A stretch of 64,000 nucleotides of DNA from Viola odorata (GCA_963691705.1 OY829538.1:53037151-53101150), one strand, 5' to 3'. Shown: positions 1-11,021, numbered from the stretch's first letter. The notes: generated by a model not told the origin, from the letters alone. Made by a program: numbers and translations.

Positions 1-2600
1 CCATCATGCGTATCATTTAACAAGAAAAACAATTAATCTCATGGTAATTAAATGCGAGTGACGTAAACATGTAGGCATGTGGGTTGATTTTAATTGCTAA
101 CAATTCTATATGTCATGCATACGATTTGGTGGTTCTAGCGTTTCCTAAGTGGTCATGTATACGATAAGGATAAGGCTTTGGACCTTCGTGTGAACATACA
201 AGGAAACGTTTTAAGGTAATCTTACCTTTTGGACGAACCCGGATCGACGACAATTGACATAAATACTTTAGGTATACAAACATACACGATTTTTTACTAC
301 TTAGCTAATTATTACAAACCACAATTCAAAATAATAACTACTTATCTAATTATTTACAAATTGGAGGTCGGAATAACTATCTAACTAAATATTACAACAA
401 TTGAAATAACTAATTATTACAACAAGTGAAATGAGTAATTACTTATTACAACAAGTGAAAATAAGCAATTAATTATTACAACAAGTTTAGTAATTAATTA
501 TTACCCCATACATGCAATTAAAAGTAGCGGACAATTGATCGTCACATACGAATGCATGGAAATAAGGTTTACAATTCTAATGGGCCGAGCTAGGCCCATA
601 CTTGGATTCCTAATTTTTTGGGACACTATGCATGCAAATATCTTTTACGGAAATCATTTAAATTAAACAAAAGAAAGGTAACACGTACTTTTCGGTTGAA
701 GATTCCAAATTCTACCTACAAAATGAGAGTGTTAGTACGAACTTAAAAATAATAAATAATAAAAGCGCATACACCATTTATTTCATACGAGCGGTCATAA
801 AGACAAATAAACATCATGTGAGCATGGCACAATTTTTACAACAAATTAGCACGACACATGAAAAAACATCATACAAAACATGCAGTTAAAAAATCATGAT
901 AAAATTACATGGTTTAAACTTAAATAAAATCTCATACATGGCATAAAAATACATAAAGCATCATACATGTTATGCAATTAAATTCAAACAGATTAAACAT
1001 GTCAAAATGGCATACGAGCAATTCAAGAGAGTTGACGAAAATAAATCGAATGGGTTCATACGAAGGGCTGAAATTAAAACAAAAAGGAAAAGGACACATG
1101 GGCTTGGCCAAGCCAAGCCCATCAGTATTTTAAAACAAGAAAGGACGGGCTGAAGCCCGTCACCTTCTTCTTCTTCTTCAACGAGAACATCAACGTTGTT
1201 GTTCTCCTTCTTCACGTCGCCGGCCACCATGGCCGGCGACCCAAGCTTCCCCAAACCACCACGACAACTAACCAAAACAGCCCAGAAAAACCACACTCCA
1301 AAACAGCAGTACAACCCTTCAAAAACAGTAGATAAATAGCAAGCAAAACGGCAGAAAAACAGCAAGCGATTTCTCGGAAAAGGGAAAAAACAACCAGGCA
1401 CAAAACATCCCCGATTTATCACACAAAAATGCCTCCTAACGTGCAGGGAGGTAGCACGACTACCCTACGAACAAAACCTATCAAAAACTAGACCAATCCA
1501 TCCATAAACCATAAGCAATTTTAACATTGAAAATTAATACGCATTAATGTCAATAATTCGTAATTAATTAGACCAGGCAGCATACATTTAAATTAAGGCA
1601 ACATCCACGTTTATCACCTGATAGAGAAGTGTTTAACATAGGTTTTAGCCGTTCATTGATTGATTAAGGAGATAAACAAAAATTTGATGAACATTCTAGA
1701 GAAAGAAAGCTTAAAAAAATAATACTTACAGTCTCGTCTTCTTTGCTTGGTTCGTTGGTGATGAAAAGGTGCGTAACCCGTCCGTGAATTGTGGTGAACA
1801 GCTTGCTATTTATAGGCAAGAGCCGAGAGTGATATGTGGTGAAACAAGTGCGCGTCGGCTTCGGCCCGGGTTTCAACGGCAAGTGGGAAAGGAGCAGTGA
1901 GAATGGTGAGATGGTCTTGCATTCTGTGGCTGGGAAGAAATGGAACCTTCTGTTGACGGGAAAGGAAAGGATGGGTATGTGCAAATCTTTTAGCTTTGTC
2001 ATTGAATGCTTGCGGTTAAGGAGAAAAATGATGATGAAAAATAAAGGTGATGGTTTGAAAAAGGGTGAGCCGTTGATTTGGCTTAAAAATAAGTCATAAG
2101 GTTTGAGCAAGCGGCTGAGATGAGGGCTGTCATTTTATGCATTAATGCATATTAATTGTGGCACGAACGGGATATTTTCGGTTCGAGTTACGGTCTCGCT
2201 TGAAATAAAAATGAATTCGAACTGAAAGGACTACAAGGTGCAGAAAAATAAGACGAAATAAATGGCATACAACGAATAAATAGAAAGTTCGGTTTAACGT
2301 ATTTATTTACCCTCTCGGAAATGTCAAAACGTTTGAACGCAAAATAAATGTCCTTACGACAAAAATTGAACGAAACTGAACGAGGTGGCATAAAAGAGAA
2401 AAATAGCACGTAATTATCAATTAAAGAAATTACGCGTCCGACCCACGGTCCCGGGAAACTTACTCGGGACCGGTAGAAGTTCGCGTAAAGACAGTCGAAA
2501 GTACAAAAAAAATGAGAAGGCACGAAATGACACGGAATATTAAACAAACTAGCCTAGGACCAAGAATCGATAGAAATTTGACCTAGACGAGCTATTAAAT
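1..2600. other. Unresolved transposon-like region
   Basis: No ORF here resembles a known family, so I call no gene. Positions 300-510 are built from loosely repeated AT-rich units containing 'attattacaaca', the kind of spacer seen in large LTR retrotransposons. On the minus strand a TATA-like box lies at 1807-1814, followed by a possible splice donor near 1728, which would suit the promoter and leader of a minus-strand element. A long LTR is possible, but no terminal repeat pair or target duplication is visible, so the assignment is a guess. Confidence 0.3.
1807..1814 (-). promoter_or_regulatory. Possible TATA box, minus strand
   Basis: TATAAATA is read on the minus strand. About 80 bp downstream a donor-like gtaagtatt occurs, so a short leader exon is possible. 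No coding sequence was found to attach it to. Confidence 0.3.
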
Positions 2601-2826
2601 GCGGTAAACATAAAAATACGAAAATGTGGTGATGAAAAGTCAAAATTTAGGTAGCAACAGCAATGGATGAGGGTGAGAGTGATGGTGGTTTGGCCGGATT
2701 TTGAAGGACCCGGGTTTGGTTATGAACGGATCCGGATCCGTGATGAACGAATCCGGATCCGTTCTTGTTTTTTCACAAATTGATTATTTCTTGATTTAAT
2801 TGTGCTAAAAAGGATCACTGATTATT

Positions 2827-2993
2827 TAATATTTAGCATGTTTGATTAGATTTGAATCAAATGGTGGTTGTTGATTAATTGATTTTAATTGATTGGGAGG
2901 AGGATAGGAGTGAGGTTAATATTTAGCATGTTTGATTAAATTTGAATCAAATGGTGGTTGTTGATTAATTGATTGGGAGGAGGATATGAGTTT
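2827..2993. repeat. 90-bp tandem duplication
   Basis: A unit beginning taatatttagcatgtttga at 2827 starts again at 2917. The second copy lacks about 10 bp near 'gattttaatt' but is otherwise almost the same. Similar ggaggagga/ggtggctgg wording occurs in the fold-back element at 35.2 kb, so both may derive from one transposon family. Confidence 0.75.
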
Positions 2994-3074
2994 GGTTGGT
3001 GGCTGGTTGCCGTGAAAGAAGAGAAAGAAAAGAAAAAGAAAGAGAAAAAATACTTTAATTAATATTTACTGATG

Positions 3075-3141
3075 TGGCATGCCACGTCATCGTGTCATGG
3101 TGGCATGCCACGTCATCGTGTCATGGTGGCATGCCACGTGG
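3075..3141. repeat. 26-bp tandem repeat with ACGT palindromes
   Basis: The unit tggcatgccacgtcatcgtg starts at 3075, 3101 and, partially, 3127. It contains the palindrome tggcatgcca and a CACGTCA motif. The ends of the fold-back element at 34.5-35.8 kb carry the same style of gccacgtca/tgacgtggc motifs, so this looks like a decayed end of a related MULE-type element. Confidence 0.6.
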
Positions 3142-3659
3142 CGTGCCATATCCGTATTTAACGGTGGAGAACGGACGTTGTCAATGGCGAGTGCCAAATG
3201 AGTCATATTTTCAAATAGAGGTGCCTTTTAAACCGTTTGACCTGTACAAGTGCCAAATTTTGTGCTTCAAACGTGGGCCAATACAAATGATTGGCAAACA
3301 GCAATAGGGCCAATAGGCCTAAGCCCAATCCTTTTTTTCTGGAATAAGATGTTATTTCATTTTTCAGAAAATATTTATTTCATTCCTAGTTTTTACCCTG
3401 TTCTTTTTTGACAAATTATACACTATTCTCAACTTTTCATTATTTATTATTGTTCCTAGTAGATTCTCACAAATTAGGAAAATTATTATCTGCTGCATAT
3501 TGTGTTAAATTTCCCGTCACAATTATCAAACCAAAATGAAATAGACGAACCATCACCAATAGACCAGTTTGATTTCAGACCTGCAAAGTCCCACAAACTG
3601 CAAAATGCGAATTCCTCTCCAAACAAGGCTGCCATTGCGTGACAGAAGGGTTGGCAGTG

Positions 3660-4235
3660 GATTACATGGGTTGAAGCGATATTTTTCCCCCGCTTCGCAA
3701 TAAATGCTTAATTAAACCGCTGAATATTATTGACTTCAAGACCTCCAAGATATTTTGGCTTGAAAACACTATCCCATCCCACAAAATGAACCTTGCCTAA
3801 TAAATCCTCTCACAAACACTAACTAGAACATGCTTGCAAGGAATAGGTTGGAATGGACATAAGTACTAAATTAACCCAAGTAATTCGCCCGACAAGAGAC
3901 AAAGATGAGCCTTTGCTGGACTTGATCAATAAGAAACTGAAAATATTATCTAGAATTTCGTTCATGAATAATATGGATGTTAGGATACTTATCCAACGAT
4001 TTAGTGTGACTAAAGTCACACAGGTGTTGAATATTATTGATTGGACCATGACTAACATTGGCAAAAACATAAAATATTATTTTAGATAAGTTAACACGCT
4101 CACTGCTACACTCGTAAAATTCTGTTAATACATTTAAGACAACAACTATTTGGTCAATAGAGGCTTCACAAAATAGCACAAGATTATCCGCAAAAAAATA
4201 GATGAGTGAGCAGGGGACTCGTTTTACTCAATTTG
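3660..4235 (-). pseudogene. LINE reverse transcriptase fragment
   Basis: Minus-strand translation in broken frames gives the C-terminal part of a plant non-LTR reverse transcriptase. It includes a catalytic-loop remnant FADN near 4190 (the family has F/YADD), then LFCEAS, then SLVGRITWVNLVLMSIPTYS near 3830-3880, matching the usual 'L.GR..L...VL.SIP.Y' thumb motif. A downstream stretch (VGWDSVFKPKYLGGLEVNN, 3730-3780) matches the conserved 'W..VC.PK..GGLG' block. Stops, frame shifts and the D-to-N change show a dead 5'- and 3'-truncated copy. Confidence 0.7.
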
Positions 4236-5149
4236 TTGAGCCTATTAATGCATGAGTTGACAGTTGAATTCCGAAACTTCCTGATTATAAGATTAGCTCT
4301 CTGTCTTATGGGTTTGGATTGGATTGTGAACTTTTCCAGGACTATAAAAGCAATGGAACAAAACTAGGATCTAGGAATTGTTTAGGGAAGTGAGAAATGA
4401 TTGTATTTTAAGTATACCAATGCAAATTGTGTTGATTGAATTTGTTTGACACTTAAAACAGAAAGGGTCTTATGAGGTAAAGTTCGGAATGACCTTTGCT
4501 TGGTCGAGATGGTAACTCCCTACCGATTCGTGCATGATTCAGTGGGTAAATCTTAGTATAAGTTATCAAGTTAGTTAATTTAATATAAAAAAATTCATAT
4601 TACCTAAGAAAATAATAAATTACCATGATATTATTAATCATATTGTAATTAGTATATATAAACTTATTGATTTATAAATTATTTAATTTAAAGTTTTGAT
4701 GTATAAATTTATTAAATATGTTAACGAACTATTTTAATTATTTATTTATTGATTTCGTATTTGAAATATTGAATATTATTGTAATTATTTAATAATTTTT
4801 TGTATATTATTTATTTATATGAAATCCTAAATTGTATATAGGGTCATTTACGATGGAACTTCCGTTGCAAAGTAAAAATTATTTCGATGGAATGTTTATG
4901 ACAAATAATAAAAACGCAAATTTCGCATGAAATAATATATTTTTCGATGGATTCGCGCTGATATTTTTCTATCGAAAATGTTAGCGATCCATCGAAAAGC
5001 ATCAAAAAAATGTACTAAATTATTATTTTTCTCACAATTTCTTTTAAAATGTTTTTGGTTTTCTGTCGCAAAACCAAAAAAATTTGTGACAAAAAAATGT
5101 CGTCGCAAAAACATCATCGATGATCGCCATTTTTTATGTGGTGGGGTTA
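4236..5149. other. AT-rich spacer, possible DNA-transposon end
   Basis: No gene is supported. Between about 4855 and 5110 a short motif (tcgatgga/tccatcga, and variants such as gtcgcaaaa) recurs in both orientations. This resembles the subterminal repeats of plant En/Spm-like transposons, but no terminal repeats or target duplication were found. Confidence 0.25.
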
Positions 5150-5365
5150 TCAAATTGGAGAGGGTTTGGAACTTTAAACAGCGCCAAAGAACAAACGTTT
5201 CTTGTGGAAAATGTTGCATAATGCCCTGAGACTCTTAGTAAAGGAGGGGTGGATGTTCCTTTCATGTGTGGGATATGCGAATTGGAGGTGGAATCGATTG
5301 AACATAGCCTCTTCTTTTGTGTTGATGCCATGACCACATGGTTTGCAAGCCCTATTGAGTATATT
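5150..5365 (+). pseudogene. LINE zf-RVT fragment, part 1
   Basis: Plus-strand reading with frame changes gives the zinc-binding reverse-transcriptase-associated domain found near the C-terminus of plant LINEs: an FLWKMLHNAL-like block, then VDVPFMCGICELEVESIEH, then FC...AMTTWFASPIEY. The reading stops where the hAT-type terminal repeat begins at 5366 and resumes at about 13640, so this LINE was already in place when the hAT element landed. Confidence 0.7.
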
Positions 5366-5705
5366 TAGGGCTGTCAAAAAGTCCCGGTCCATTTAGTTAG
5401 AATTAGGGCAATTCTAATTAATTAGGCAGTCACAGCACAGCAGCAGCCACAGCCCACAGGCTTCTCTTTCCCTCCCCCTCTGCCCTTCACGCAGCCACTC
5501 ATGGTGTACAAGAACCGGGCCGGATCGGAAACCGGACCGGACTAGTCCTTTTTTTGACCCGGACCGGACTGGCCCGGTTTCTTTTTTTTTTTATTGACCC
5601 GGACCGGAAAGTTCCGGTTCGGTCCGGTTCTCCATCCTTCAAATCCGAGAACCAGCCCGGAGAACCGGTAGAACCGGAAATATATATTTATATATTTATA
5701 AATAA

Positions 5706-5708
<3 letters not shown>

Positions 5709-5767
<59 letters not shown>
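5709..5767. repeat. (AT)n microsatellite, left of LTR element
   Basis: An almost pure AT dinucleotide run ends exactly where TGTTAGCCC of the LTR element begins. The matching run on the other side is 12288-12308, so the element landed inside one microsatellite. The target duplication cannot be placed exactly for that reason. Confidence 0.85.
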
Positions 5768-5771
<4 letters not shown>

Positions 5772-6188
5772 AGCCCAAGGGTACTTCGAACCTATTTTGA
5801 TGATGAAACGACATAAATTAATTAGATTACTAATTCAATTTTAAGTGAAAATGTATTTGTAGTTTGCGACGAGATATCAAAGGAAGCAAAATCAATTATC
5901 GCAAGCTCGAGATCAAGTGTAGAATTGGACTTTAATTGAATGTAAGTATGTGTAAATTCAATATGTCAAATTATTTGAAACATAGATCAAGTGTTAGAAT
6001 TTACACATACTTACATTCAATTAAAGTCCAATTCTACACTTGATCTCGAGCTTGCGATAATTGATTTTGCTTCCTTTGATATCTCGTCGCAAACTACAAA
6101 TACATTTTCACTTAAAATTGAATTAGTAATCTAATTAATTTATGTCGTTTCATCATCAAAATAGGTTCGAAGTACCCTTGGGCTAACA
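5768..6188. repeat. Large inverted repeat (LTR hairpin)
   Basis: Arm A is 5768-5959 and arm B is 5997-6188. By eye all 192 positions pair. The 37-nt loop (5960-5996) contains 12 nt of filler (5960-5971) not found in the LTR, plus 25 nt of LTR. Arm B together with its extension (5972-6188) is also identical by eye to the outer end of the complete LTR at 12071-12287. The missing part of the 3' LTR amounts to more than 1 kb. Confidence 0.9.
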
Positions 6189-6958
6189 ATCTCCCCCTTT
6201 TTGATGATGACAACCATAAATTAATTAAAACATAATAAGCATGCAATTTTAAGAAAAAAATGTAAGAGAGGAGAGTTTTAGAAAAATACATCTCCTAAAC
6301 CTTTGTCATATAAGCTCCCCCTACATAAAACGTTAGTTGTACAAGAGCATGACAAAGTACAAAGCTTGCTACTAATTACTAAAAACATGCTATCAATTTA
6401 TAAATCAAATAAATCAATTTATGCATGCACACATCATTAGCCTTTAAACATATTCTCCCCAATACATTTCTTCCTATACTCCCCCTTAACATATTCTCCC
6501 CCTTTGTCATTAGCAAAAAGGGTAAATATAAGAAGGAAGGAAAAACAATATGGCACAAACAAGGAGAATTGAAGGAGCAAGCAAGCATAACATGGCACAC
6601 AAACAACTAGATTAAATATGACAACTTAGTTAGGATTAAATGTAGTGCCAACAAAATTAATAAGAAAACACACAAAATTAAGGATTGCTCCCCCTTAATC
6701 TTACCTTTCTCCCCTTTGTCAAAACATTTAAACTATCATAAAGGAGGGTGTGAGTTTTCAAAGGATGAACTCAAATAAACTACCAATTGATAACTATATA
6801 AATCCACATATAGGCAAAACATATGAAACGATGAATGCTACCAATTGGTATGAATTTAAATAAAGTGCTATCAATTTAATGAGCATACATTCTTAAACAT
6901 CCCACTCTTTCATATCCCACACTTAATACCATGCTCCCCCTAAATTCATTCCCCCTTT
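6189..6958 (-). other. Multiplied polypurine tracts of the Sirevirus-like element
   Basis: AAAAAGGGGGAGAT on the minus strand directly precedes the LTR start TGTTAG at 6188 and is the likely PPT that primes plus-strand DNA synthesis. Further GGGGAG or AGGGGGA tracts occur at about 6314, 6455, 6479, 6496, 6688, 6709, 6934 and 6950. Multiplied PPTs upstream of the 3' LTR are a described hallmark of Sireviruses. No gene is seen in the rest of 6204-7172. Confidence 0.7.
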
Positions 6959-7172
6959 GTCAACAAAGGTGAAACAAATTCATAAGAAACAAGGAAGTAA
7001 GCATAAGTAATCAAGAGTAAATGAATAAGCAAACAAAGCACATCAAATGAAAATATTACTTCATAAGAGTAATATCCAACAATTATCCAACACAAATATC
7101 AAATATAAATCCAAATAGAAATAAGTTCAAACATAGGATAATTAAGATGCAACAAACATATGCTAAATGAGA

Positions 7173-8522
7173 TCATTGAGGAGGAGGATAAGGAAAACGG
7201 CTCATCATGTCTTCGTAGATCTTCCTTTGGAACTCTTGAATGGCATTCAAATCCGCTCCAAAGTGAGTCACTTGATCGCTTATGGAGGCGAATCTCGCAT
7301 CTATCCTTGAAAAACCTTCTCCCATCCTTGAGTTGATTCCTTGAACATTGATGTCAAGAGCATCCACTTGAGAAGCCAATCTATCAATATCCATAGGAGC
7401 AAATGAAGTACCCTCATTTACATCCTCATGATCTTCATCATCTTCTCCATCATCTTCTTCATCCTCATCTTCTTCATCCTCATCCAAAGACTTTGCCACC
7501 GCAAAAGTTTTCCCTTTGCTCTTAGAAGAGCTATAAGCAAGCTTTCCCTTGGAGTTCATATGAATCTTGAGGTTGACCTCAAAATGCTCATTGTCGAGAA
7601 CCTTAAAGGAGTTGGAAAACTCGGATGAAACGGGAATAGATATGCCATTTCTCTCCAAAATCATCATAATGAAATGAGCATAAGGCAATGAACAATTTTT
7701 CCCTCTAAACTTGGCAATGTGGTTGAGGATAAGAAAGCCCCAATTGAGAGGAGTGTCTCTCAATAAATTAGCCATCACCCATACTTCAATGCCGGTGACT
7801 TCACTCAAACAACCGGCCCTAGGAAGGATCACCTTAGATATAATGTGAAACAAAATGAGCTTAAAGGGATCAAGCTTCCTTAATGGAATGGGACCAAATG
7901 AGAGAGTTCCGGGAGATACAAGATTCCATTGTTCGGTAGGACCGAAACTAGCATTATCTACGGTTCCTTTCTTAGTGAATGAACACAATCCATCATTAGG
8001 AACACCAAGCATCTCATTCATTGAAGCAACAGTAATTGAAACAACTCTCCCTAAAATAGATGAATTAATCTCACATGCCGTAGGTTCACAAGATGGATCA
8101 TTCCAAATGTCCCTACAATCCTTTTGTCTCAAATTAGCATAGAACATCTTAACTAAAGTTGGACTGTAATTTCTACGCAACCTAACGGCTTTATCCCACC
8201 CTTGAATCTCAAGCAACTTATCCATACCAAGAGCAATAGTGTTTGACAAATCACAAACCGTAGGAACTATAACCTTGCTCTTAGAGAAAATAGAATCATA
8301 AAGCTTGAAATTTCCCTTACTTGAGAAGAAGGAACGATCGTAGGAGCTTGGAGGAATGTAGAACGACGGATTCCTAGCTGCCATTGCTCTAAAATCAGTG
8401 ACTGAACCCGAAGGAGGTGCAGCTGCTGATGAAGAGGCTCCAATACGACTACTCGAACGGGTTTTCTTCTTGGAAACTTCTGCATTGGTCTTAGAACGCT
8501 TGGGTCTTGGTTCCCCAGACAT
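7173..8522 (-). CDS. Putative plant transposon protein ORF (envelope-like position)
   Basis: 449 residues from the ATG at 8522, uninterrupted. The N-terminus is basic and low in complexity (PKRSKT, then a Ser/Ala run). A globular block from about residue 45 to 300 contains PSFYIPPSSYDRSFF, SPTLVKMFYANL, MLGVPNDGLCSF and GFLILNHIAKFRG. This resembles the domain annotated in databases as 'putative plant transposon protein', whose function is unknown. An acidic stretch (about 340-370) and a short helical C-terminus ending in PYPPPQ follow. A clear paralogue (437 residues, ending PPPPPQ) sits at 60896-62209 in the second element. The gene lies where Sireviruses carry an envelope-like ORF, but I see no signal peptide or membrane span. 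It probably has its own promoter (8787-8894). DNA binding is a speculation from its basic N-terminus and the conserved palindromes. Confidence 0.75.
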   Translation of the reverse strand: MSGEPRPKRSKTNAEVSKKKTRSSSRIGASSSAAAPPSGSVTDFRAMAARNPSFYIPPSSYDRSFFSSKGNFKLYDSIFSKSKVIVPTVCDLSNTIALGMDKLLEIQGWDKAVRLRRNYSPTLVKMFYANLRQKDCRDIWNDPSCEPTACEINSSILGRVVSITVASMNEMLGVPNDGLCSFTKKGTVDNASFGPTEQWNLVSPGTLSFGPIPLRKLDPFKLILFHIISKVILPRAGCLSEVTGIEVWVMANLLRDTPLNWGFLILNHIAKFRGKNCSLPYAHFIMMILERNGISIPVSSEFSNSFKVLDNEHFEVNLKIHMNSKGKLAYSSSKSKGKTFAVAKSLDEDEEDEDEEDDGEDDEDHEDVNEGTSFAPMDIDRLASQVDALDINVQGINSRMGEGFSRIDARFASISDQVTHFGADLNAIQEFQRKIYEDMMSRFPYPPPQ

Positions 8523-8786
8523 AGATTTGAAGTTTGGAAGAGAAATCCGAAAAATGGGTATTTAGGGTTTGAGAGAAATTCGGGATGAATGTTTGATTTG
8601 GGTGTTTAATCTTTGAAATTGATGGAAGGGTTTTGTTTAGGAGGATGTGATGAGTGATTGGTTCAAATTTGGGATGATTTGGTGGAGATTTGAGTGAGAT
8701 ATGAGGGAAATCGGATTTGAGATGAAGAGGGAGTGTTTTGCTGGTTTGGTTTGAGAAGAGAATGAAAAATAGAAGAAGAAAAGCTC

Positions 8787-8794
8787 GTTATATC
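8787..8794 (-). promoter_or_regulatory. TATA-like core promoter of the internal ORF
   Basis: GATATAAC on the minus strand lies just downstream of the palindrome array (edge at 8807). A CT-rich stretch (about 8786-8750), typical of plant core promoters, follows. The distance to the ATG at 8522 is about 265 nt. The promoter role is inferred. Confidence 0.45.
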
Positions 8795-8806
8795 GACCTC
8801 AGGGGC

Positions 8807-8894
8807 AAAACGCTATGGCGTTTTGTAAAACGCTATAGCGTTTTGATACTGATCTCAAAACGCTATGGCGTTTTCCAAAACGCTATGGCGTTTT
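8807..8894. repeat. Internal palindrome array, four 18-bp dyads
   Basis: AAAACGCTATRGCGTTTT occurs at 8807-8824, 8827-8844, 8857-8874 and 8877-8894. Start-to-start spacing is 20, 30 and 20 bp, close to whole helical turns. The copy with central TATA is a perfect palindrome; the TATG copies have one central mismatch. The same unit forms the LTR array at 11817-11962. Confidence 0.95.
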
Positions 8895-9679
8895 GGCCCT
8901 GCACCTATTCCGAAATCTTTTCAAAAACAATTCAAAATGCTTCCGCAAAAACTTTAAAACAACTCCAACGAATAAATCTAGTCGATCAAATCCTTAAGTC
9001 CAAAATCACAAATCCTTGACTCCAAAATGACTCATTTTCCAATCCTTTTCCTCAATGATCAAACTTAACAAAATGCAATTACGCACATGCAAATATAAAT
9101 TAAACACATATAAGCACATACAATCAAAAAGCAATTGTAGCAATACATTATATCAAATATTTCACAAGAATATTTTGAATATGTATTGCATAGCAAATTA
9201 AGCACAATTTATGGCAATTCTAAAGCATATGAGATTATAGATTTTAATCACTAACACAATCAATAATCAAGCATTGCATCAATAATTAATCACATAAACA
9301 TAATTTAAAAAGGAATACTTTTTAGGAATACCGGTTGCGATTATTCAATATAAGCATATGTCATTCCGCAAAAATGACTTCCATAAGTGCAACTGAGGCA
9401 AACATCAAAATCCAAGCCTACTTGTTGGTTTTCCCTTGGGCTACCAATCAAGTGAAATTCCTACAAAACAATTCTTTCTAAACAATTCATGAGATAACTA
9501 TAAACACAACAATTAATTATAATCAATATTAGAAATATAAATCAATCAAATATATTAAATATTATTGCCAAAAATTTACCGAAAGGGTGAGCTTCGATTC
9601 ATCACCCGACATGTGCCACGAATACCCTAAATGTCTTTCATTAATCTTCAAGGGGTTTCCGGCACACCTACAAGACAAA

Positions 9680-10960
9680 TCATTTTGCTTTTGGTACCCA
9701 AATCCGTTTGGGTCCTTCCATGTTAGCATAAGTACCCTTTGGTACCCATATTTGTCTTTCATACACAAGCCTTCTTCGAATGTAGCAAAAATATGATAAA
9801 TGACCAAATTTATTGCAAAAGCTACATTTATATCTAGGCTTATCATGCGAAGGTTTATGACAATTATGAGAATAATTATCATACCTATTTGAAGTACTAG
9901 CATAATTATTAGAAGAGCTAGCATTATGATTTGATGAGCATGCATGATAATTAGAAGAGCTTGCATGGTGATTAGAGGAACTTGCTTTAACAAAAGAATT
10001 TTTAAAATTCTTATCACGTGAAGAATGGTTAAAGCCAATACCTCTCATGTCACCTCCTTTCTTGAGATCTTTTAAGCAATCTTGTTGACTATTCTTGCTT
10101 TTAACAAATTTATCAAGTGTGATCTCAAGATGCTTATTCTTCTCTTTTAACTCTACTACTTCTTTGGTAGATTTAGCACAATCATTGCAAGTAGAGTTTT
10201 TATCAATGACCTTACCCTTAGCATTATACTTACACTCACTTTTAGCATCCGCCAAAGCAAGTTTCAAATCAACATTATCAAGAGTAAGCAAATTATTTTC
10301 CTCCGTTAAGCATTGATTTGATTTTTCCAAATCCTCAATCTTTTTACTAAAATCTTCTTTGGAGGAATAAACACATGACTTGCAAGAAATGTTTTGGTCT
10401 TTAATCATTTTAAACTCATCTCTAGTTTCTCCCAAAACATTTCTTAAGTCTTCATTATCATTAGTTAAAAAATCATTTTCTTCTTTTAAGCATTGATTAG
10501 ATTTTTCTAACTTGCTAATATCATTTTTAATGCACTCTAGTTCTTTAGCAAGTTTTAAATTCTTTTCTCTTACTAATTCATAGGATGTGAACAATTTATC
10601 ATACCACATTTTCAATTCATCAAAAGTAACAGCATCATCATCCGAATCATAACAAGAATTTACCTCATTATCACTTTGCCCAATAAAGCAATATTCCATG
10701 TTTTCATTTGAGGTAGAGGTGGAAGTTGGTGAAGAACTTCTTTGATAGGCTTCATCATTTCCGGAAGAGTGTTTACGTGTACTTCTCCGATGCTTCCTTC
10801 TTGAATTTGAATTAACAAATTCACGAACAGTACCGGTGAAGAGGGCAAGAGATTCTTCGTCTTGAACACCAAGAAAGGTTCTCAACCTTTTCTTCCAATG
10901 TCGGAAATTCTGCCCATCAAGGTAGAGTGAACCAAATTGTGCAGCACCCTCTTTGACCAT
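9680..10960 (-). CDS. gag: Sirevirus-like Gag, internally shortened
   Basis: About 426 residues from the ATG at 10960, which lies 50 nt after the primer-binding site. The N-terminus (FGSLYLDGQNFRHWKKRL) matches the start of plant Copia Gag. The usual UBN2 capsid core and the first zinc knuckle are then missing: the text jumps to QDEESLALFTGTVREFV, which aligns with EDEDTLAFFTRKFQKHW just before the first knuckle in the second element. A long coiled coil (about 140-290) follows, then an Asn/Ser-rich linker, one zinc knuckle CSFCNKFGHLSYFC and the Sirevirus-type end with two IWVPK motifs. The frame is open, so the deletion was in frame. Without capsid core or protease it could assemble only with help from another element. 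Confidence 0.7.
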   Translation of the reverse strand: MVKEGAAQFGSLYLDGQNFRHWKKRLRTFLGVQDEESLALFTGTVREFVNSNSRRKHRRSTRKHSSGNDEAYQRSSSPTSTSTSNENMEYCFIGQSDNEVNSCYDSDDDAVTFDELKMWYDKLFTSYELVREKNLKLAKELECIKNDISKLEKSNQCLKEENDFLTNDNEDLRNVLGETRDEFKMIKDQNISCKSCVYSSKEDFSKKIEDLEKSNQCLTEENNLLTLDNVDLKLALADAKSECKYNAKGKVIDKNSTCNDCAKSTKEVVELKEKNKHLEITLDKFVKSKNSQQDCLKDLKKGGDMRGIGFNHSSRDKNFKNSFVKASSSNHHASSSNYHACSSNHNASSSNNYASTSNRYDNYSHNCHKPSHDKPRYKCSFCNKFGHLSYFCYIRRRLVYERQIWVPKGTYANMEGPKRIWVPKAK

Positions 10961-11009
10961 ATTTAATCTTTGCACTTGAGGTGGTTAAACCCTTTTTCCA
11001 AGTGACCTT

Positions 11010-11021
11010 GCTCCGCTACCA
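11010..11021 (-). other. Primer-binding site
   Basis: TGGTAGCGGAGC on the minus strand starts 5 nt after the CA end of the LTR (11027). The same 12-mer follows LTR ends at 19114-19125 and 24734-24745. It differs at three places from TGGTATCAGAGC, the usual initiator-tRNA-Met site of plant Copia elements, so another tRNA may be the primer. Confidence 0.7.

Noticed and set aside
970..1422. 150-residue open frame on the minus strand
   Set aside because: The translation is low in complexity (Cys/Phe/Leu-rich), matches no family I know, and probably reflects the base composition of transposon DNA.
7173..8522. Retroviral-type envelope protein
   Set aside because: The position matches the Sirevirus envelope-like gene, but no signal peptide, fusion peptide or membrane segment is visible, so I call it only by its domain look.
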